From: Verrucomicrobiota bacterium
GTDB taxonomy: Bacteria > Chlamydiota > Chlamydiia > Chlamydiales > Rhabdochlamydiaceae
Assembly: GCA_018240065.1 (NCBI GenBank)
Contig: JAFEGH010000006.1
Coordinates: forward strand, 1-64,000
Length of the DNA stretch: 64,000 nt
Direction: 5' to 3'
A model generated the notes under the pieces. The model saw only the letters and a list, made by a program, of their open reading frames with translations, did no database searches and had not been told where the DNA came from. Both the position numbers and the translations under genes were made by a program. Positions within the stretch are counted from its first letter, which is position 1; every line of letters starts with the position of its first letter. This document shows positions 29,687 to 38,734 of the stretch, piece after piece.

Positions 29687-30643
29687 TCAGGCTGCAAAGC
29701 AGCTGACATTGAGACGGAAGGTCTCTTTTTTCGGAACGGCCATTGCAGCGGCGTCGGCTTTCTTGTAGGCGATCGCCACATGGAATTCATGGCCGCGGAT
29801 CCGTGAAGGGAGCAGACAGCGCTCGCGGAACTTTTCCAGTTCCGGGGAACTAATCCTTAGGAAATACACTTTTTCAACGCCGGGCCAGCGCTTGGGGTTC
29901 AGCGAGCTGACTCCATTGATTTTAAATGAAAAACTCTTGTCCAGGTCCTTAAGCTCTCCCCAGCCTTTTCTCTGCGCCCATTCGTGAGGCAGGATGACGG
30001 GGATATGGGCAGGGGAAGGTTCTAAATAATAGAGAGGGACAGTTTCGCTGGCAGGGTCATGGATCAATGGGGATAGCTCGGTGATGTATTCATCGGGCAG
30101 TTCGAGATAGACAAAGCCTTCATGGTCCTGGCGGAGGATCCCTTTTTGGGGAAGTGCGGCTCTCGCATAGGCGCTGATGCTGGCGCTGTTGTAAATGGGA
30201 GAGGGCAGGTCTTCTTTAACTTCCGACATCAGGCAGCTGGGCGCGTATTCGTCTTTGGGGGAGGAGTGGGAGGGATGCCAGAAGAAGCGGGGCGGCTTGG
30301 CTGCCTGGAATCTAGGATAGGGCAGCTGCGGGACCAAAAGCTTTCTTGGCGGAGCGATGTCGTTTAGAACCGATGAGGTTTCATTTGGCTCTAACAGTGT
30401 TTTTAGGATTTCCAGGATGCGGATGAGCACGTACTGCCCTTTTCTTATCAAAGGGGGCATTTTAGACTTGGACTGCTCGATGCGTGGTTTAGGGCTGTTT
30501 TGAAAAAGGGATACGATCCGCTCGTCGCCGCTGAATGGGACGATAGGTCTTTTGGCAAACGCAGGCGATTCCAACTCATCCTTGTTCACAAGGGGGTAGG
30601 CGACGACGGCGACCCGAATGTCGAGCGGAGATATTTTATTCAT
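29687..30643 (-). CDS. hypothetical protein (318 aa)
   Basis: I do not recognise this protein. It is proline-rich (FHPS/PxxP segments such as PPRKLLVPQLPYPRFQAAKP), without signal peptide or membrane helix. The C-terminal half (YITELSPLIHD ... PEWAQRKGWGEL-type region, FLRISSPELEKF) looks like a globular alpha/beta fold. Convergent with ligA, nine bases between stops. Its upstream region is AT-rich. Confidence 0.65.
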   Translation of the reverse strand: MNKISPLDIRVAVVAYPLVNKDELESPAFAKRPIVPFSGDERIVSLFQNSPKPRIEQSKSKMPPLIRKGQYVLIRILEILKTLLEPNETSSVLNDIAPPRKLLVPQLPYPRFQAAKPPRFFWHPSHSSPKDEYAPSCLMSEVKEDLPSPIYNSASISAYARAALPQKGILRQDHEGFVYLELPDEYITELSPLIHDPASETVPLYYLEPSPAHIPVILPHEWAQRKGWGELKDLDKSFSFKINGVSSLNPKRWPGVEKVYFLRISSPELEKFRERCLLPSRIRGHEFHVAIAYKKADAAAMAVPKKETFRLNVSCFAA

Positions 30644-30834
30644 AGTTAAAATTTAATTTACATAATTCCTGGCAACGTTGTAAATTCTAACATTTTATTT
30701 TGTTTGTTGAAATGGAATCTAATTTTTAGTTAGCAGTTTTAGCATGTTTTTGTGTAAAAGAAATCTTTTGATCGCAAATGAAAAAAAGACTATACCGAAT
30801 TTTTATCAACCTAACTACCAATAGAGGTGTCGTT

Positions 30835-31398
30835 ATGTCCAGAACTAACTTAAAGGCTGCCATCATCGGCGGCTTGATCGTTTTCATTTGGGGGATGTTC
30901 TCCTGGATGGTGTTCCCATGGCATCAAAGTACCCTGAAGAAATTTACGGATGAATCGGAAGTTGCTGATGTCATTAAAGATAACGCTCCTGTAGCCGGCG
31001 TCTATGTGCTGCCGAACACATTCGCTTATAGCGAAAAGACATCCCACTCTGAAATGACCAAAGGGATGAAAATGATGGAGAACGGTCCATTCATGTTTGC
31101 GACTGTGAAGCCAAATGGCATGGGACCGATGACAATGGGGCCTTTCGTTTTCTCTCTTATTCTGCAGATCGTCGGCGCTTTCATTGTCACCTGGATGCTG
31201 ATGCAGACCAAAGGACTTTCATTTAAGAAGAAGGTGGGTTTTGTCACTCTGTTCGGCGTAAGCATCGCCATACTCGGCCAGCTCCCTGAATGGAACTGGT
31301 GGGGCTTCTCAGGCTGCTATGTCACAACAAATATGGCAGACCTCATCGTCGGCTGGTTCCTTGCGGGACTTGGCATCGCAAAAGTTCTCCAGAAGTGA
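30835..31398 (+). CDS. small multi-pass membrane protein (187 aa)
   Basis: Hydrophobic segments: AAIIGGLIVFIWGMFSWMVF at the N-terminus, then FVFSLILQIVGAFIVTWMLM, VGFVTLFGVSIAIL and LIVGWFLAGLGIAKVL in the C-terminal half, separated by a soluble loop of about 75 residues (PVAGVYVLPNTFAYSEK). I chose ATG 30835, with GAGG eight bases before it; an in-frame ATG at 30778 would add 19 basic residues. The family appears as an uncharacterised membrane protein; function unknown. Confidence 0.72.
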   Translation: MSRTNLKAAIIGGLIVFIWGMFSWMVFPWHQSTLKKFTDESEVADVIKDNAPVAGVYVLPNTFAYSEKTSHSEMTKGMKMMENGPFMFATVKPNGMGPMTMGPFVFSLILQIVGAFIVTWMLMQTKGLSFKKKVGFVTLFGVSIAILGQLPEWNWWGFSGCYVTTNMADLIVGWFLAGLGIAKVLQK

Positions 31399-31407
31399 GC
31401 TTTTCAA

Positions 31408-31441
31408 TTCTATCCGGCCTCGCAACAGAGGCCGGATAGAA
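31408..31441. terminator. strong hairpin between two convergent genes
   Basis: A perfect 14-bp stem (TTCTATCCGGCCTC with GAGGCCGGATAGAA, loop GCAACA) lies between the membrane protein and miaB stops and could terminate both. T-runs are short. Confidence 0.75.
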
Positions 31442-31445
31442 TTTC

Positions 31446-32813
31446 TCACCCAATGACACTCAATTTAGATTCAAGACTTGAGGGCGCGGAGCACGCGCTT
31501 TCGCATAGATCTCCCAGCAGGGTCTGGTGGCTGAATCCTGTCACTTTGACGTTCTGAGGAGAGCCGATCATGCTGTCATCGCCTGTGAAAATCACATTTT
31601 TCCAGCAGCGGGTGCGCCCTTTCAGATGCTTCTCGTCTCTGTTGCGCTTCTCAACTAAGACCTCGATTTCCGATCCCAAGAGCGCCTGGCGGTCTTCGGT
31701 GCAGATCTGGTTGTGCAGGGCCAGCAGCCTTTGCAGCCTTTCCTGCTTGACCTCTTCGGAAATGTCGTCCTTCCAGCGGAAGGCAGGCGTCCCTTTGCGG
31801 GCGCTGTAGGCGAAGATGAAGGCTACAGAGTAGCGGATCTGCTTGAAGATGTCGTAGGTCATCTGGAATTCCTCATCCGTCTCCGTGGGGAAGCCGACGA
31901 TGATGTCGGTTCCCAGGGACACGTCGGGGACGATCGAGCGCATCAGCTCGACTTTTTCCATGTACTTTTCGACTGTGTAGACCCGGTGCATCTTTTTGAG
32001 GATCCGGTTCGATCCCGCCTGGATCGGGAAATGGACGAACTCGCAAACGGAGGGCAGGTCCCGGATCGCATGCATCAGCTCGACGGTGATGTCGACCGGG
32101 TGGGAGGTCATGAAGCGAACGCGCTCGAGGCCGGGGATTTTGTCGAGGCGGTAGAGCAGGTCGTGGAACAGGCAGTTCCACTCCGGCTTGTCCTTGCCGT
32201 AGCTATTGACGTTCTGTCCAAGAAGGGTGATCTCCTTATATCCATTTGCGACGAGGCGGGCGCACTCTTCGACAATGCTATCAGGCGGTCGGGAGACCTC
32301 CTGGCCCCGGGTATAGGGGACGACGCAATAGGTGCAGAATTTATCGCATCCCCGGATGATCGAGACGAACGCCTTGACGGGGTCGTCTCTCTTGGCTACA
32401 AGGTAGTCAAGATTTTCTTCAAACTGGTCGTCAGTGCGGATCGTCTGTTTGCCCGTGTGCAGGACCTCGTCCAGGACCTCTCCGAGCTCGCTGATGTTGT
32501 TGGTGCCGACGACAAAGTCGACATGGGGGAGCTTGCGGAAGAGGGTCTCTTTCTTGGCCATCGCCATACAGCCGGTGACCCCGATGATGGAACGCTTCTG
32601 GCGGCTTCTGCCCAGCTGGCCGATCTTTCCCATGACCTTGCGCTCGGCTAAGTCGCGGATGGAGCAGGTGTTAAAGATCAGGAGGTCGGCCGCGGTCTCG
32701 TCCTCGATCCGGGTCATTCCCCGTTTTTCAAGTTGTCCCACCATGATCTCCGAGTCCAGCTCGTTCATCTGGCAGCCGTAAGTGCGGATAAAAAAAGTCT
32801 TTGGATTTCGCAT
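31446..32813 (-). CDS. miaB: tRNA-2-methylthio-N6-dimethylallyladenosine synthase MiaB
   Basis: A radical-SAM enzyme that methylthiolates i6A37 in tRNAs reading UNN codons. The 455-residue protein shows the MiaB N-terminal cysteines (RTYGCQMNELDSE, NTCSIRDLAE, GCMAMAKKE), the cluster motif CDKFCTYCVVPYTRG and a C-terminal TRAM domain. GCQMN distinguishes it from the MtaB at 19548. It is divergent from rplM across 216 bases and converges on the small membrane-protein gene. Confidence 0.96.
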   Translation of the reverse strand: MRNPKTFFIRTYGCQMNELDSEIMVGQLEKRGMTRIEDETAADLLIFNTCSIRDLAERKVMGKIGQLGRSRQKRSIIGVTGCMAMAKKETLFRKLPHVDFVVGTNNISELGEVLDEVLHTGKQTIRTDDQFEENLDYLVAKRDDPVKAFVSIIRGCDKFCTYCVVPYTRGQEVSRPPDSIVEECARLVANGYKEITLLGQNVNSYGKDKPEWNCLFHDLLYRLDKIPGLERVRFMTSHPVDITVELMHAIRDLPSVCEFVHFPIQAGSNRILKKMHRVYTVEKYMEKVELMRSIVPDVSLGTDIIVGFPTETDEEFQMTYDIFKQIRYSVAFIFAYSARKGTPAFRWKDDISEEVKQERLQRLLALHNQICTEDRQALLGSEIEVLVEKRNRDEKHLKGRTRCWKNVIFTGDDSMIGSPQNVKVTGFSHQTLLGDLCESACSAPSSLESKLSVIG

Positions 32814-32876
32814 AGAGATTCAAAATTGTGTTATCACTGATTCAATGGACGGGGAGTTTATCCCAAAAAAGATCTT

Positions 32877-32906
32877 TTGGCAAGCAATCGGCGGATAGGG
32901 CATAAT
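32877..32906 (+). promoter_or_regulatory. candidate promoter for rplM-rpsI
   Basis: TTGGCA at 32877-32882 and CATAAT at 32901-32906 are 18 bases apart, giving a leader of roughly 115 bases before rplM. Confidence 0.4.
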
Positions 32907-33029
32907 GCCGGACTGCAGATTTTAGAGTGGAAATTGAAATGTTCTGGAAAAAAAATGAAAGGAAAAGTAGACTGGCCATTCTAACTTTACAAAAACATCA
33001 TTGAACCTTTTTTTTAAGGCCTTTACCCC

Positions 33030-33479
33030 ATGAGCAAGAAGAAAAATACGACGGTTCTTCTCACGAAAGAAGAAGCTGTATCAGTGCGCAAGTGGTTCCT
33101 GTTGGACGCTTCCGGCAAAACTCTCGGAAGATTCGCCACTGAGGTCGCCAAGATCCTTAGAGGCAAGCATAAGCCCGGCTTCACGCCCTACGTCGATTGC
33201 GGCGATGGCGTCGTGATCATCAACGCTGAGAAGATCGTTGTCACAGGCGCTAAAGACGCGCAGAAGATTTACCGATACCATACCGGAGCGATGAGCGGGA
33301 TGCGCGAAGTTCCTTATCGCACCATGCTCGACCGCAAGCCTGATTACATCATCTGGCACGCTGTGAAAGGGATGATGCCCAAGACACGTTTGACTGAAGC
33401 GCAAATGAAGAAACTCCGCGTATACGCAGGCGACAAGCACGATATGAAAGCGCAAGCGCCAATCCCTGCCAATATCTAA
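33030..33479 (+). CDS. rplM: 50S ribosomal protein L13
   Basis: A 149-residue L13, with the family motifs WFLLDASGKTLGRFATEVA, GDGVVIINAEKI and AVKGMMPKTRL. It binds 23S rRNA early in 50S assembly. First gene of the usual rplM-rpsI operon, 25 bases before rpsI. Confidence 0.97.
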   Translation: MSKKKNTTVLLTKEEAVSVRKWFLLDASGKTLGRFATEVAKILRGKHKPGFTPYVDCGDGVVIINAEKIVVTGAKDAQKIYRYHTGAMSGMREVPYRTMLDRKPDYIIWHAVKGMMPKTRLTEAQMKKLRVYAGDKHDMKAQAPIPANI

Positions 33480-33504
33480 ACTTTAAGCGAATTTTGAAGG
33501 AACT

Positions 33505-33897
33505 ATGAAAACAGAAGAACAAATTGGAACAGGCCGAAGAAAGACAGCAGTCGCTTCAGTGCGCCTTCGCCCCGGGAAAGGAGCGATCCTCGTCAACGGC
33601 AAGAAATTCGAAGAGTACTTCCCTCTCGAACTGCAGCGCCAGTCGGTCTTATCTCCGCTCGTCAAAGTTTCTAACCCTGAAAAATATGATATCCTCATCC
33701 GCGTCAAAGGCGGCGGTATCCAGGGCCAAATGATCGCAGCTCGCCTTGGCATTGCACGCGCCCTCGTGAAAGAAGACGCAGATAATCGCGCGGACCTCAA
33801 AGCTGTTGGCTACCTGACTCGCGATCCTCGTAAGAGAGAGCGTAAGAAGTACGGTCTTGCCGGCGCCCGTAAGCGGTTCCAGTTCTCCAAACGTTAA
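33505..33897 (+). CDS. rpsI: 30S ribosomal protein S9
   Basis: A 130-residue S9 with the N-terminal [17 protein letters not shown], the central [20 protein letters not shown], and the basic C-terminal tail ([17 protein letters not shown]) that reaches the ribosomal P site; the terminal SKR is the conserved end. AAGGAAC precedes the start. Confidence 0.97.
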   Translation: MKTEEQIGTGRRKTAVASVRLRPGKGAILVNGKKFEEYFPLELQRQSVLSPLVKVSNPEKYDILIRVKGGGIQGQMIAARLGIARALVKEDADNRADLKAVGYLTRDPRKRERKKYGLAGARKRFQFSKR

Positions 33898-33932
33898 TCG
33901 TTTCCATCTACTATTTTCCTCCTTGTTGATAC

Positions 33933-33968
33933 GAGGCCTTAAAGAGCGATCTTTAAGGCCTCTTTATT
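33933..33968 (+). terminator. rho-independent terminator of rplM-rpsI
   Basis: A perfect 13-bp stem (GAGGCCTTAAAGA with TCTTTAAGGCCTC), GCGA loop, followed by TTTATTTT. Confidence 0.92.
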
Positions 33969-34073
33969 TTGATAATAAAATTTCAGTTAACCTCTTAGTT
34001 TGTTTTTTGTGTTGCGAAATTGTTTGTTGTGTTGTTAGTATTAGTCGATCTTTATTAATTTGGTTTGGTGTTT

Positions 34074-35216
34074 ATGAAAATTGATAAGATCGATCTTAAG
34101 AAAATCAATAGCAGTCTTTCTTCTTTTCATGAGCAGCTGCTGGGGTCCCTTGCTCTCGTCCACTTCTCCCAAAGTTTCATCAAGGCTTTTCCTTCTCTTA
34201 TCGAAGCGGCAACAAGCCGGCCGGTGGCTCCGATCGAGTTACCTGTGCTGGACATCATCCCTCGGGAAGAATCTTTTTGGGAACGGCGCGCCGTCGTCGA
34301 TGTCGGATCGGGATCCACCAAATTTTGCATTGCCGATGTCGACCCCAGGACGAATGAGGTCGTCAGGATCATTTTCTCAAACAATTACAAAGTAGGCTAT
34401 CAGGAGTCCTTGGAGAAGTCGTATGACCACCGCTTTGAGCGCGAACTGTGCGACAGAGGGTTGGAAGTTTTCTCCGAGATCGATTCCCTGTGCCAACACT
34501 ACCAGGTCGAAAGAATCTCCGCAGTTGCCACCGAGGCGTTCCGTCAATCGACGAACGGGGAAGCGTTTGCCAGAGAAGTCTGCCAGAAGACTAACATCCC
34601 TCTTAGAATTATTTCTCAAAAAGAGGAAGGAGCCATCGCCTTCTTCAGCGCTGCCAGCGGAATGCAAAATAAAGATGAGTTGATCGTGTGGGATATCGGA
34701 ACGGGCAGCTTCCAGCTCACAGTCGCTGAGTCGGACGATGATATCGTCGTCTTCATGGGAAGCTTAGGGTCCATTCCTTTTAAAAACTACATCATCGACG
34801 TGATCCAGGACCGCGATTCTTCCTGTGGAGAGACCCTTTTCCCTTTTTCGCGGGAAGACTATCTTCAGGCTGACCGCTACGCAAGAGCGCTTGCCCGCAG
34901 GGCGTTTCCTTTGATCAAAGACCGGATTGGGGACACCGACGGCAGAGTTGTCGGCGTAGGGCGCTTATTCAACAATAGCCTGCTGCCGATTACAGAAGAT
35001 GGAAAGACGATCACACGCAAAGACCTGCGCGATTTCATTGAGAGCAATGTCGGAAAATCGGCAGACGAGCTCGCTGCAGACCCATTTGCAGCAGCCAACT
35101 TGTCCAATGCCATCCTTGTACTAGGGTTCATGAAAGCGCTGCATATCCATGAGATTGTCCCCGTCGATACCGCGACAACGGCAGGCATGCTCAGCTACGC
35201 CCCTTATTGGGCTTGA
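34074..35216 (+). CDS. Ppx/GppA-family phosphatase
   Basis: An ASKHA-fold protein related to exopolyphosphatase and pppGpp pyrophosphatase. Visible are the phosphate-1 motif AVVDVGSGSTKF, the SAVATEAFR segment, phosphate-2 IVWDIGTGSFQLT and the VAGVGRLF-like VVGVGRLF. At about 380 residues it holds only the two-lobed core, without the C-terminal HD domain of larger Ppx proteins. An N-terminal extension of roughly 75 residues precedes the core. No relA/spoT gene is in view. ATG 34074 is taken as start; TTG 34065 and GTG 34068 are in frame. The leader is T-rich. Confidence 0.85.
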   Translation: MKIDKIDLKKINSSLSSFHEQLLGSLALVHFSQSFIKAFPSLIEAATSRPVAPIELPVLDIIPREESFWERRAVVDVGSGSTKFCIADVDPRTNEVVRIIFSNNYKVGYQESLEKSYDHRFERELCDRGLEVFSEIDSLCQHYQVERISAVATEAFRQSTNGEAFAREVCQKTNIPLRIISQKEEGAIAFFSAASGMQNKDELIVWDIGTGSFQLTVAESDDDIVVFMGSLGSIPFKNYIIDVIQDRDSSCGETLFPFSREDYLQADRYARALARRAFPLIKDRIGDTDGRVVGVGRLFNNSLLPITEDGKTITRKDLRDFIESNVGKSADELAADPFAAANLSNAILVLGFMKALHIHEIVPVDTATTAGMLSYAPYWA

Positions 35217-35309
35217 ATGGCTGGCCCTAAATAGAAGCGATCAGGGACTCTCCATGCCTCTTGCTACTTTTCTGTTCATCAATTACGGTGAGGAAAAGGC
35301 GAGGAATGG

Positions 35310-35786
35310 ATGCTTAAAGGTAAAAAGGTCTCTGAATCAGCGGTCCATGATCAGACGTCCGTTGTCTATCCCAATGATCTCAATCCCTATGGAACGCTGT
35401 TTGGTGGGAGGGTGCTTGAACTCTGCGACCGGCTAGCGGGCGTTGTCGCTAGACGCCATTGTGGAAGAGTGTGCGTGACCCTCGGGGTGGATTCGGTGCG
35501 CTTTTTGGCGCCGGCCAAGCACGGCGACACTCTAGTCTTTAAGGCCTCCATCAACCGCGTCTGGAGAACCTCGATGGAGATCGGCCTTAAAGTTTTCGCC
35601 GAGGATTTTCGCACCTTGGATAGAATCCATATCGTTTCAGCCTATTTCACATTCGTTGCGCTTGACGATCATTTGCGTCCTGTCGAGATCTGTCCTGTGA
35701 TCCCTGAGACGGGTGAGGAGAAAAGACGTTTCGATCAGGCAGAAGAGCGACGGAAAATGCGCCTGAATTTGCCTAACCGGTCATAG
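35310..35786 (+). CDS. hotdog-fold acyl-CoA thioesterase (YciA-like)
   Basis: A 158-residue single-hotdog protein. The segment NDLNPYGTLFGGRVLELCD is the classical active-site region of YciA/BACH acyl-CoA hydrolases (aspartate or asparagine after the loop, GG-xV-L on the central helix), and SVRFLAPAKHGD follows. It releases free fatty acid from acyl-CoA; chain-length preference is unknown. GAGGA precedes ATG 35310. The 3' end overlaps the convergent carboxypeptidase gene by six bases. Confidence 0.88.
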   Translation: MLKGKKVSESAVHDQTSVVYPNDLNPYGTLFGGRVLELCDRLAGVVARRHCGRVCVTLGVDSVRFLAPAKHGDTLVFKASINRVWRTSMEIGLKVFAEDFRTLDRIHIVSAYFTFVALDDHLRPVEICPVIPETGEEKRRFDQAEERRKMRLNLPNRS

Positions 35787-37298
35787 CCGATAGAGTTTTC
35801 GGTATTTTTTCGTCAGGTACTCGACGTAGGGCTCCTGGCTGAGCGGTTTGCCTGTCGCGCGCTGGCACAGCTCCCCGGGCGTAAACTGGCGGCCATATTT
35901 GTGGATATTTTCTTTCAGCCAGTCGCGGATGAAGTCCAGCGATCCTTGGGCGACATGTTCTCTCCAGTTAGGGTGGGCCTTTTCGAAGGCCTCGAAGAAT
36001 TGGACCGAGTAAAGGTTGCCCAGAGTGTAGGTGGGGAAGTATCCCATGAATCCGAGAGACCAGTGGATATCCTGTAGGCACCCCTGCCCATCGAATTCAG
36101 GGCTGATGCCGAGGTATTCGCGCATTTTGCTGTTCCATGCATCGGGGATTTCTTTCACTTTGAGGGTTCCTTCGATCAGTCCTTTTTCAATTTCAAAGCG
36201 AACGATCACGTGCAGATTATAGCTGACTTCATCGGCTTCGATCCGAATGAAGCCGGGGCGGGCGATGTTGATCGCATGGTAGAAGTCTTCGAGCTGGACG
36301 TTTCCGAACTGTTCGGGCAGTTCTTCCTGAAGAAGGGGAAAGAAATACTGCCAGAAGGGGTGGCTTTGTCCGATCAGGGTCTCCCACCAGCGGGACTGAC
36401 TCTCATGGATTCCCAGCGACACCGCTTCGGAGAGAGGAGATCCGAAATGCTCGACCGGCAGGTTCATGTTGTAGAGACCGTGTCCCCCTTCGTGAAGGAC
36501 TGCGCCGATATTGAACATGATGTTCTCCGGATGGACCTTGGTGGTCATCCGGGTGTCTTTGGGGCCAAGTTCGGTGCAGAAAGGATGCGAGGAGGTGTCG
36601 AGGCGAGAGGTGGAAGAGTGGAATCCCATCTTATGTAGGATCTTGTGCGCGAAATCGAGCTGCTTGTGTCTGGGACAGTGGCGGTAGAGGAAGTCTTCAG
36701 GGAAGACCGGCTTGACGGAGATATCTTTGAGAAGCTGGGTCAGCGACATCTTCAGCTTGGCAAACATCGGAGTTAGATACGAGGTCTTCATTTCCGGTTC
36801 ATAAAGGTCGAGCAGCGCGTCGTAGGGGTGCTCTTGGAATCCCAGGATATCTGCCTTTTTTCTGTTTAAAGAGACGACTTTTTCCAGATAAGGGGCGAAC
36901 GATTTGAAATCGTTATGCTCTCTGGCTGTTTGCCAGACATGAGTCGCTGCCGACGTGGTCTTGGCGAACTGTTTGACAAAGCTGTTGGGCAATTTGATCG
37001 CGCGCAAGTAGTCTCGGCGCCATTCTCGCAGGGCGGCGATTTGCGGTAACGAGAGGGTGCTGTCCGCCACTTCACCTGTCTTAAGATCGATGAGCGCAGA
37101 GAGCGCTTTGGCGAATCCTTTGCCCGTTCTTTGTTTGTGGAGGAGGCTGGCCATGATTTCGATCTGCTGGGAGCGCAGCTCGATCGCATCTTTGGGCATG
37201 TATGTCTCTTGGTCCCATTCGAGGAGATGGGTGATCGAGTTCATGAGAGAAATCGATTTGGAAAGCGCCAGCAATTTGTCATAAGAAGATGCAGCCAT
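35781..37298 (-). CDS. M32-family metallocarboxypeptidase
   Basis: A 505-residue carboxypeptidase Taq homologue, the usual M32 length. The zinc site HEGGH is at 269-273, followed by the third ligand in EAVSLGIHESQSR; the family motifs DTSSHPF-C, RMTTK and GSPLSEA are visible. It trims basic or neutral residues from peptide C-termini in the cytosol. Divergent from the SpeD-like gene. Confidence 0.93.
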   Translation of the reverse strand: MAASSYDKLLALSKSISLMNSITHLLEWDQETYMPKDAIELRSQQIEIMASLLHKQRTGKGFAKALSALIDLKTGEVADSTLSLPQIAALREWRRDYLRAIKLPNSFVKQFAKTTSAATHVWQTAREHNDFKSFAPYLEKVVSLNRKKADILGFQEHPYDALLDLYEPEMKTSYLTPMFAKLKMSLTQLLKDISVKPVFPEDFLYRHCPRHKQLDFAHKILHKMGFHSSTSRLDTSSHPFCTELGPKDTRMTTKVHPENIMFNIGAVLHEGGHGLYNMNLPVEHFGSPLSEAVSLGIHESQSRWWETLIGQSHPFWQYFFPLLQEELPEQFGNVQLEDFYHAINIARPGFIRIEADEVSYNLHVIVRFEIEKGLIEGTLKVKEIPDAWNSKMREYLGISPEFDGQGCLQDIHWSLGFMGYFPTYTLGNLYSVQFFEAFEKAHPNWREHVAQGSLDFIRDWLKENIHKYGRQFTPGELCQRATGKPLSQEPYVEYLTKKYRKLYRL

Positions 37299-37405
37299 AT
37301 TACCTCAATAGAGAATTGAGGTTCAGTCTAGCAGCCGCCATAAAATTCTGCTAGTGGTCAGAAGCGGGATTTGATAATGTGTCCTTCGGTTTGTTTAACT
37401 TTGTA

Positions 37406-37444
37406 CCCATACAACTTGAAAACCTGGTTTTGAAGTTGCATGGG
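37406..37444. repeat. palindromic repeat element, copy 1
   Basis: Arms CCCATACAACTTGAAAACC and GGTTTTGAAGTTGCATGGG pair with two mismatches around a central T. The right arm shares GTTTTGAAGTTGC-TGGGT with the element at 62850-62909. Here it lies between divergent genes and ends 25 bases before the SpeD-like start. Confidence 0.7.
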
Positions 37445-37469
37445 TGCTTACATTAGGAGGTCATCAACA

Positions 37470-37874
37470 ATGAGCGCAAGCACGTTTACACAAGAGATTC
37501 CAGCCTGTGAAAAGAGCGGATATTGGGGATATCATTTGATCCTGGACTGCCAGGGTTGCGACCGCACAGCTATTGGAAACCGGGAGAACTTGGCAAGTTT
37601 CGTCAAGACGCTTGTCGTAGAGATTGATATGAAGGCTTTTGGTGAGCCGGTGCTGGAGCACTTTGCGACCCATGATGCCGACAAGTCGGGCTACTCTCTT
37701 GTCCAACTGATTGAGACTAGTTCGATCACAGGTCATTTTGTTGACAAGAACGGGGATGCCTACATTGACATCTTCTCCTGCAAGCCTTTCGACATTGAGA
37801 CGGCAAAAAGCGTCGTATCGCGTTTTTTCCATCCGCAGAAGATCAAGACTTTCTACCTGACCCGTCAGGCATAA
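37470..37874 (+). CDS. SpeD-like S-adenosylmethionine decarboxylase proenzyme homologue
   Basis: The 134-residue protein (ATG 37470, AGGAGG nine bases upstream) fits the small class 1 AdoMet decarboxylase family. Aligned to Thermotoga SpeD, whose self-cleaved serine S63, H68 and C83 are catalytic, the segment SSITGH gives S84 and H89 at the same five-residue spacing, and C104 in DIFSC lies 15 after H89, exactly as C83 after H68. The N-terminal GYHLILDCQGCD matches the family's HLI-D-GC strand. The glutamate just before the cleavage serine is replaced by Thr83. It may make decarboxylated AdoMet for spermidine or be one of the neofunctionalised homologues that decarboxylate amino acids. No speE is in view. 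Confidence 0.75.
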   Translation: MSASTFTQEIPACEKSGYWGYHLILDCQGCDRTAIGNRENLASFVKTLVVEIDMKAFGEPVLEHFATHDADKSGYSLVQLIETSSITGHFVDKNGDAYIDIFSCKPFDIETAKSVVSRFFHPQKIKTFYLTRQA

Positions 37875-37887
37875 AGTTGATCATTGC

Positions 37888-37912
37888 CAGGGATCCCGTT
37901 AAGGGGTCCCTG
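37888..37912. terminator. hairpin between convergent SpeD-like and PAP2 genes
   Basis: CAGGGATCCC pairs with GGGGTCCCTG (imperfect, GTTAA loop), directly after the SpeD-like stop. No long T-run, so attenuator-like or weak. Confidence 0.45.
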
Positions 37913-37935
37913 TGTATCTTGAGCCGTTTCTCGAT

Positions 37936-38724
37936 TTAGTCGAGAACGGTCCACTTCTTGAGGGTGGGTATCCAGTTGAAGAATCTTTCACATGCATTCG
38001 TGAACCGATTGAACAGCGGGGTGCAGAAGGCCCAGCTCAGAAAGACGATCGTGATCGTCCCGCTGCCAACGATGACATCAGATAGCCAGTGGGCTCCCGT
38101 GATCAGGCGCGGCATGCAAAGGAAGGCGGCGTAAAGGCTGGCGAGGACGCCGAGGCGCCATCCAGCCAGATAGGTGAAGCTGGCGGCGAAGAGCAGCGCT
38201 GTCGTGCCGTGGTCGCCGGGGAAGCTCTTGGAAGAGTCGTCTTTGATCTTCATCCAGTCTATCTCTTGCGAAAGGCGGACGCTGTCGTCGACGACCAGAG
38301 TCGGGCTCAAACGGGGGATGTCCAAATTTTCGCGGAAGAGCGTTTTGTTGATGAAATAGATGATGGCGCCGATATAGAGGACGCAGAAGATCAGCTCGGA
38401 GACTTTGCGCTTGCGCAGGGATTTGTGTGCCATGCGGACATAGGCGATAAAGAAACAGAGGACGCAAATATCTTCGACCCAGTCGGCAAGCTTGTGGTTG
38501 GCCAGAGCCCAGAAGATCTGCCAGTTGGGGCGGTCCCGTAAGGTGGAGTTGATCAATTTAAAGAAAGCGACGTCGATCATTTCCCAATAGCTTCTTGTGA
38601 CGGGCCAGAACAGGCTGGCAAAGAGCATTGCCCCGACGATATGGCACAAGAGGAGGATCTTGAGCTTCCACTCTCTTGGGGCTGTGAGGGGATGGTTTTT
38701 TAATGTCGCAGCGGAAGCGTTCAT
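37936..38724 (-). CDS. PAP2-superfamily membrane phosphatase
   Basis: A 262-residue membrane protein with five or six helices and PAP2 phosphatase motifs 2 and 3: SKSFPGDHGTTALLFAA and CMPRLITGAHWLSD, where the two histidines do phosphotransfer. Motif 1 (KxxxxxxRP) is not obvious. Likely substrates are lipid-linked phosphates (phosphatidic acid, PGP, undecaprenyl pyrophosphate or lipid A). I chose the internal ATG at 38724 because AAAGGAAATAG precedes it; it follows lptG by ten bases, so the three minus-strand genes probably form an envelope operon. Confidence 0.87.
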   Translation of the reverse strand: MNASAATLKNHPLTAPREWKLKILLLCHIVGAMLFASLFWPVTRSYWEMIDVAFFKLINSTLRDRPNWQIFWALANHKLADWVEDICVLCFFIAYVRMAHKSLRKRKVSELIFCVLYIGAIIYFINKTLFRENLDIPRLSPTLVVDDSVRLSQEIDWMKIKDDSSKSFPGDHGTTALLFAASFTYLAGWRLGVLASLYAAFLCMPRLITGAHWLSDVIVGSGTITIVFLSWAFCTPLFNRFTNACERFFNWIPTLKKWTVLD

Positions 38725-38734
38725 TCTATTTCCT

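Noticed and set aside
31713..32651. 312-codon plus-strand frame opposite miaB
   Set aside because: Antisense shadow of miaB, Asp/Val-rich and without domains.
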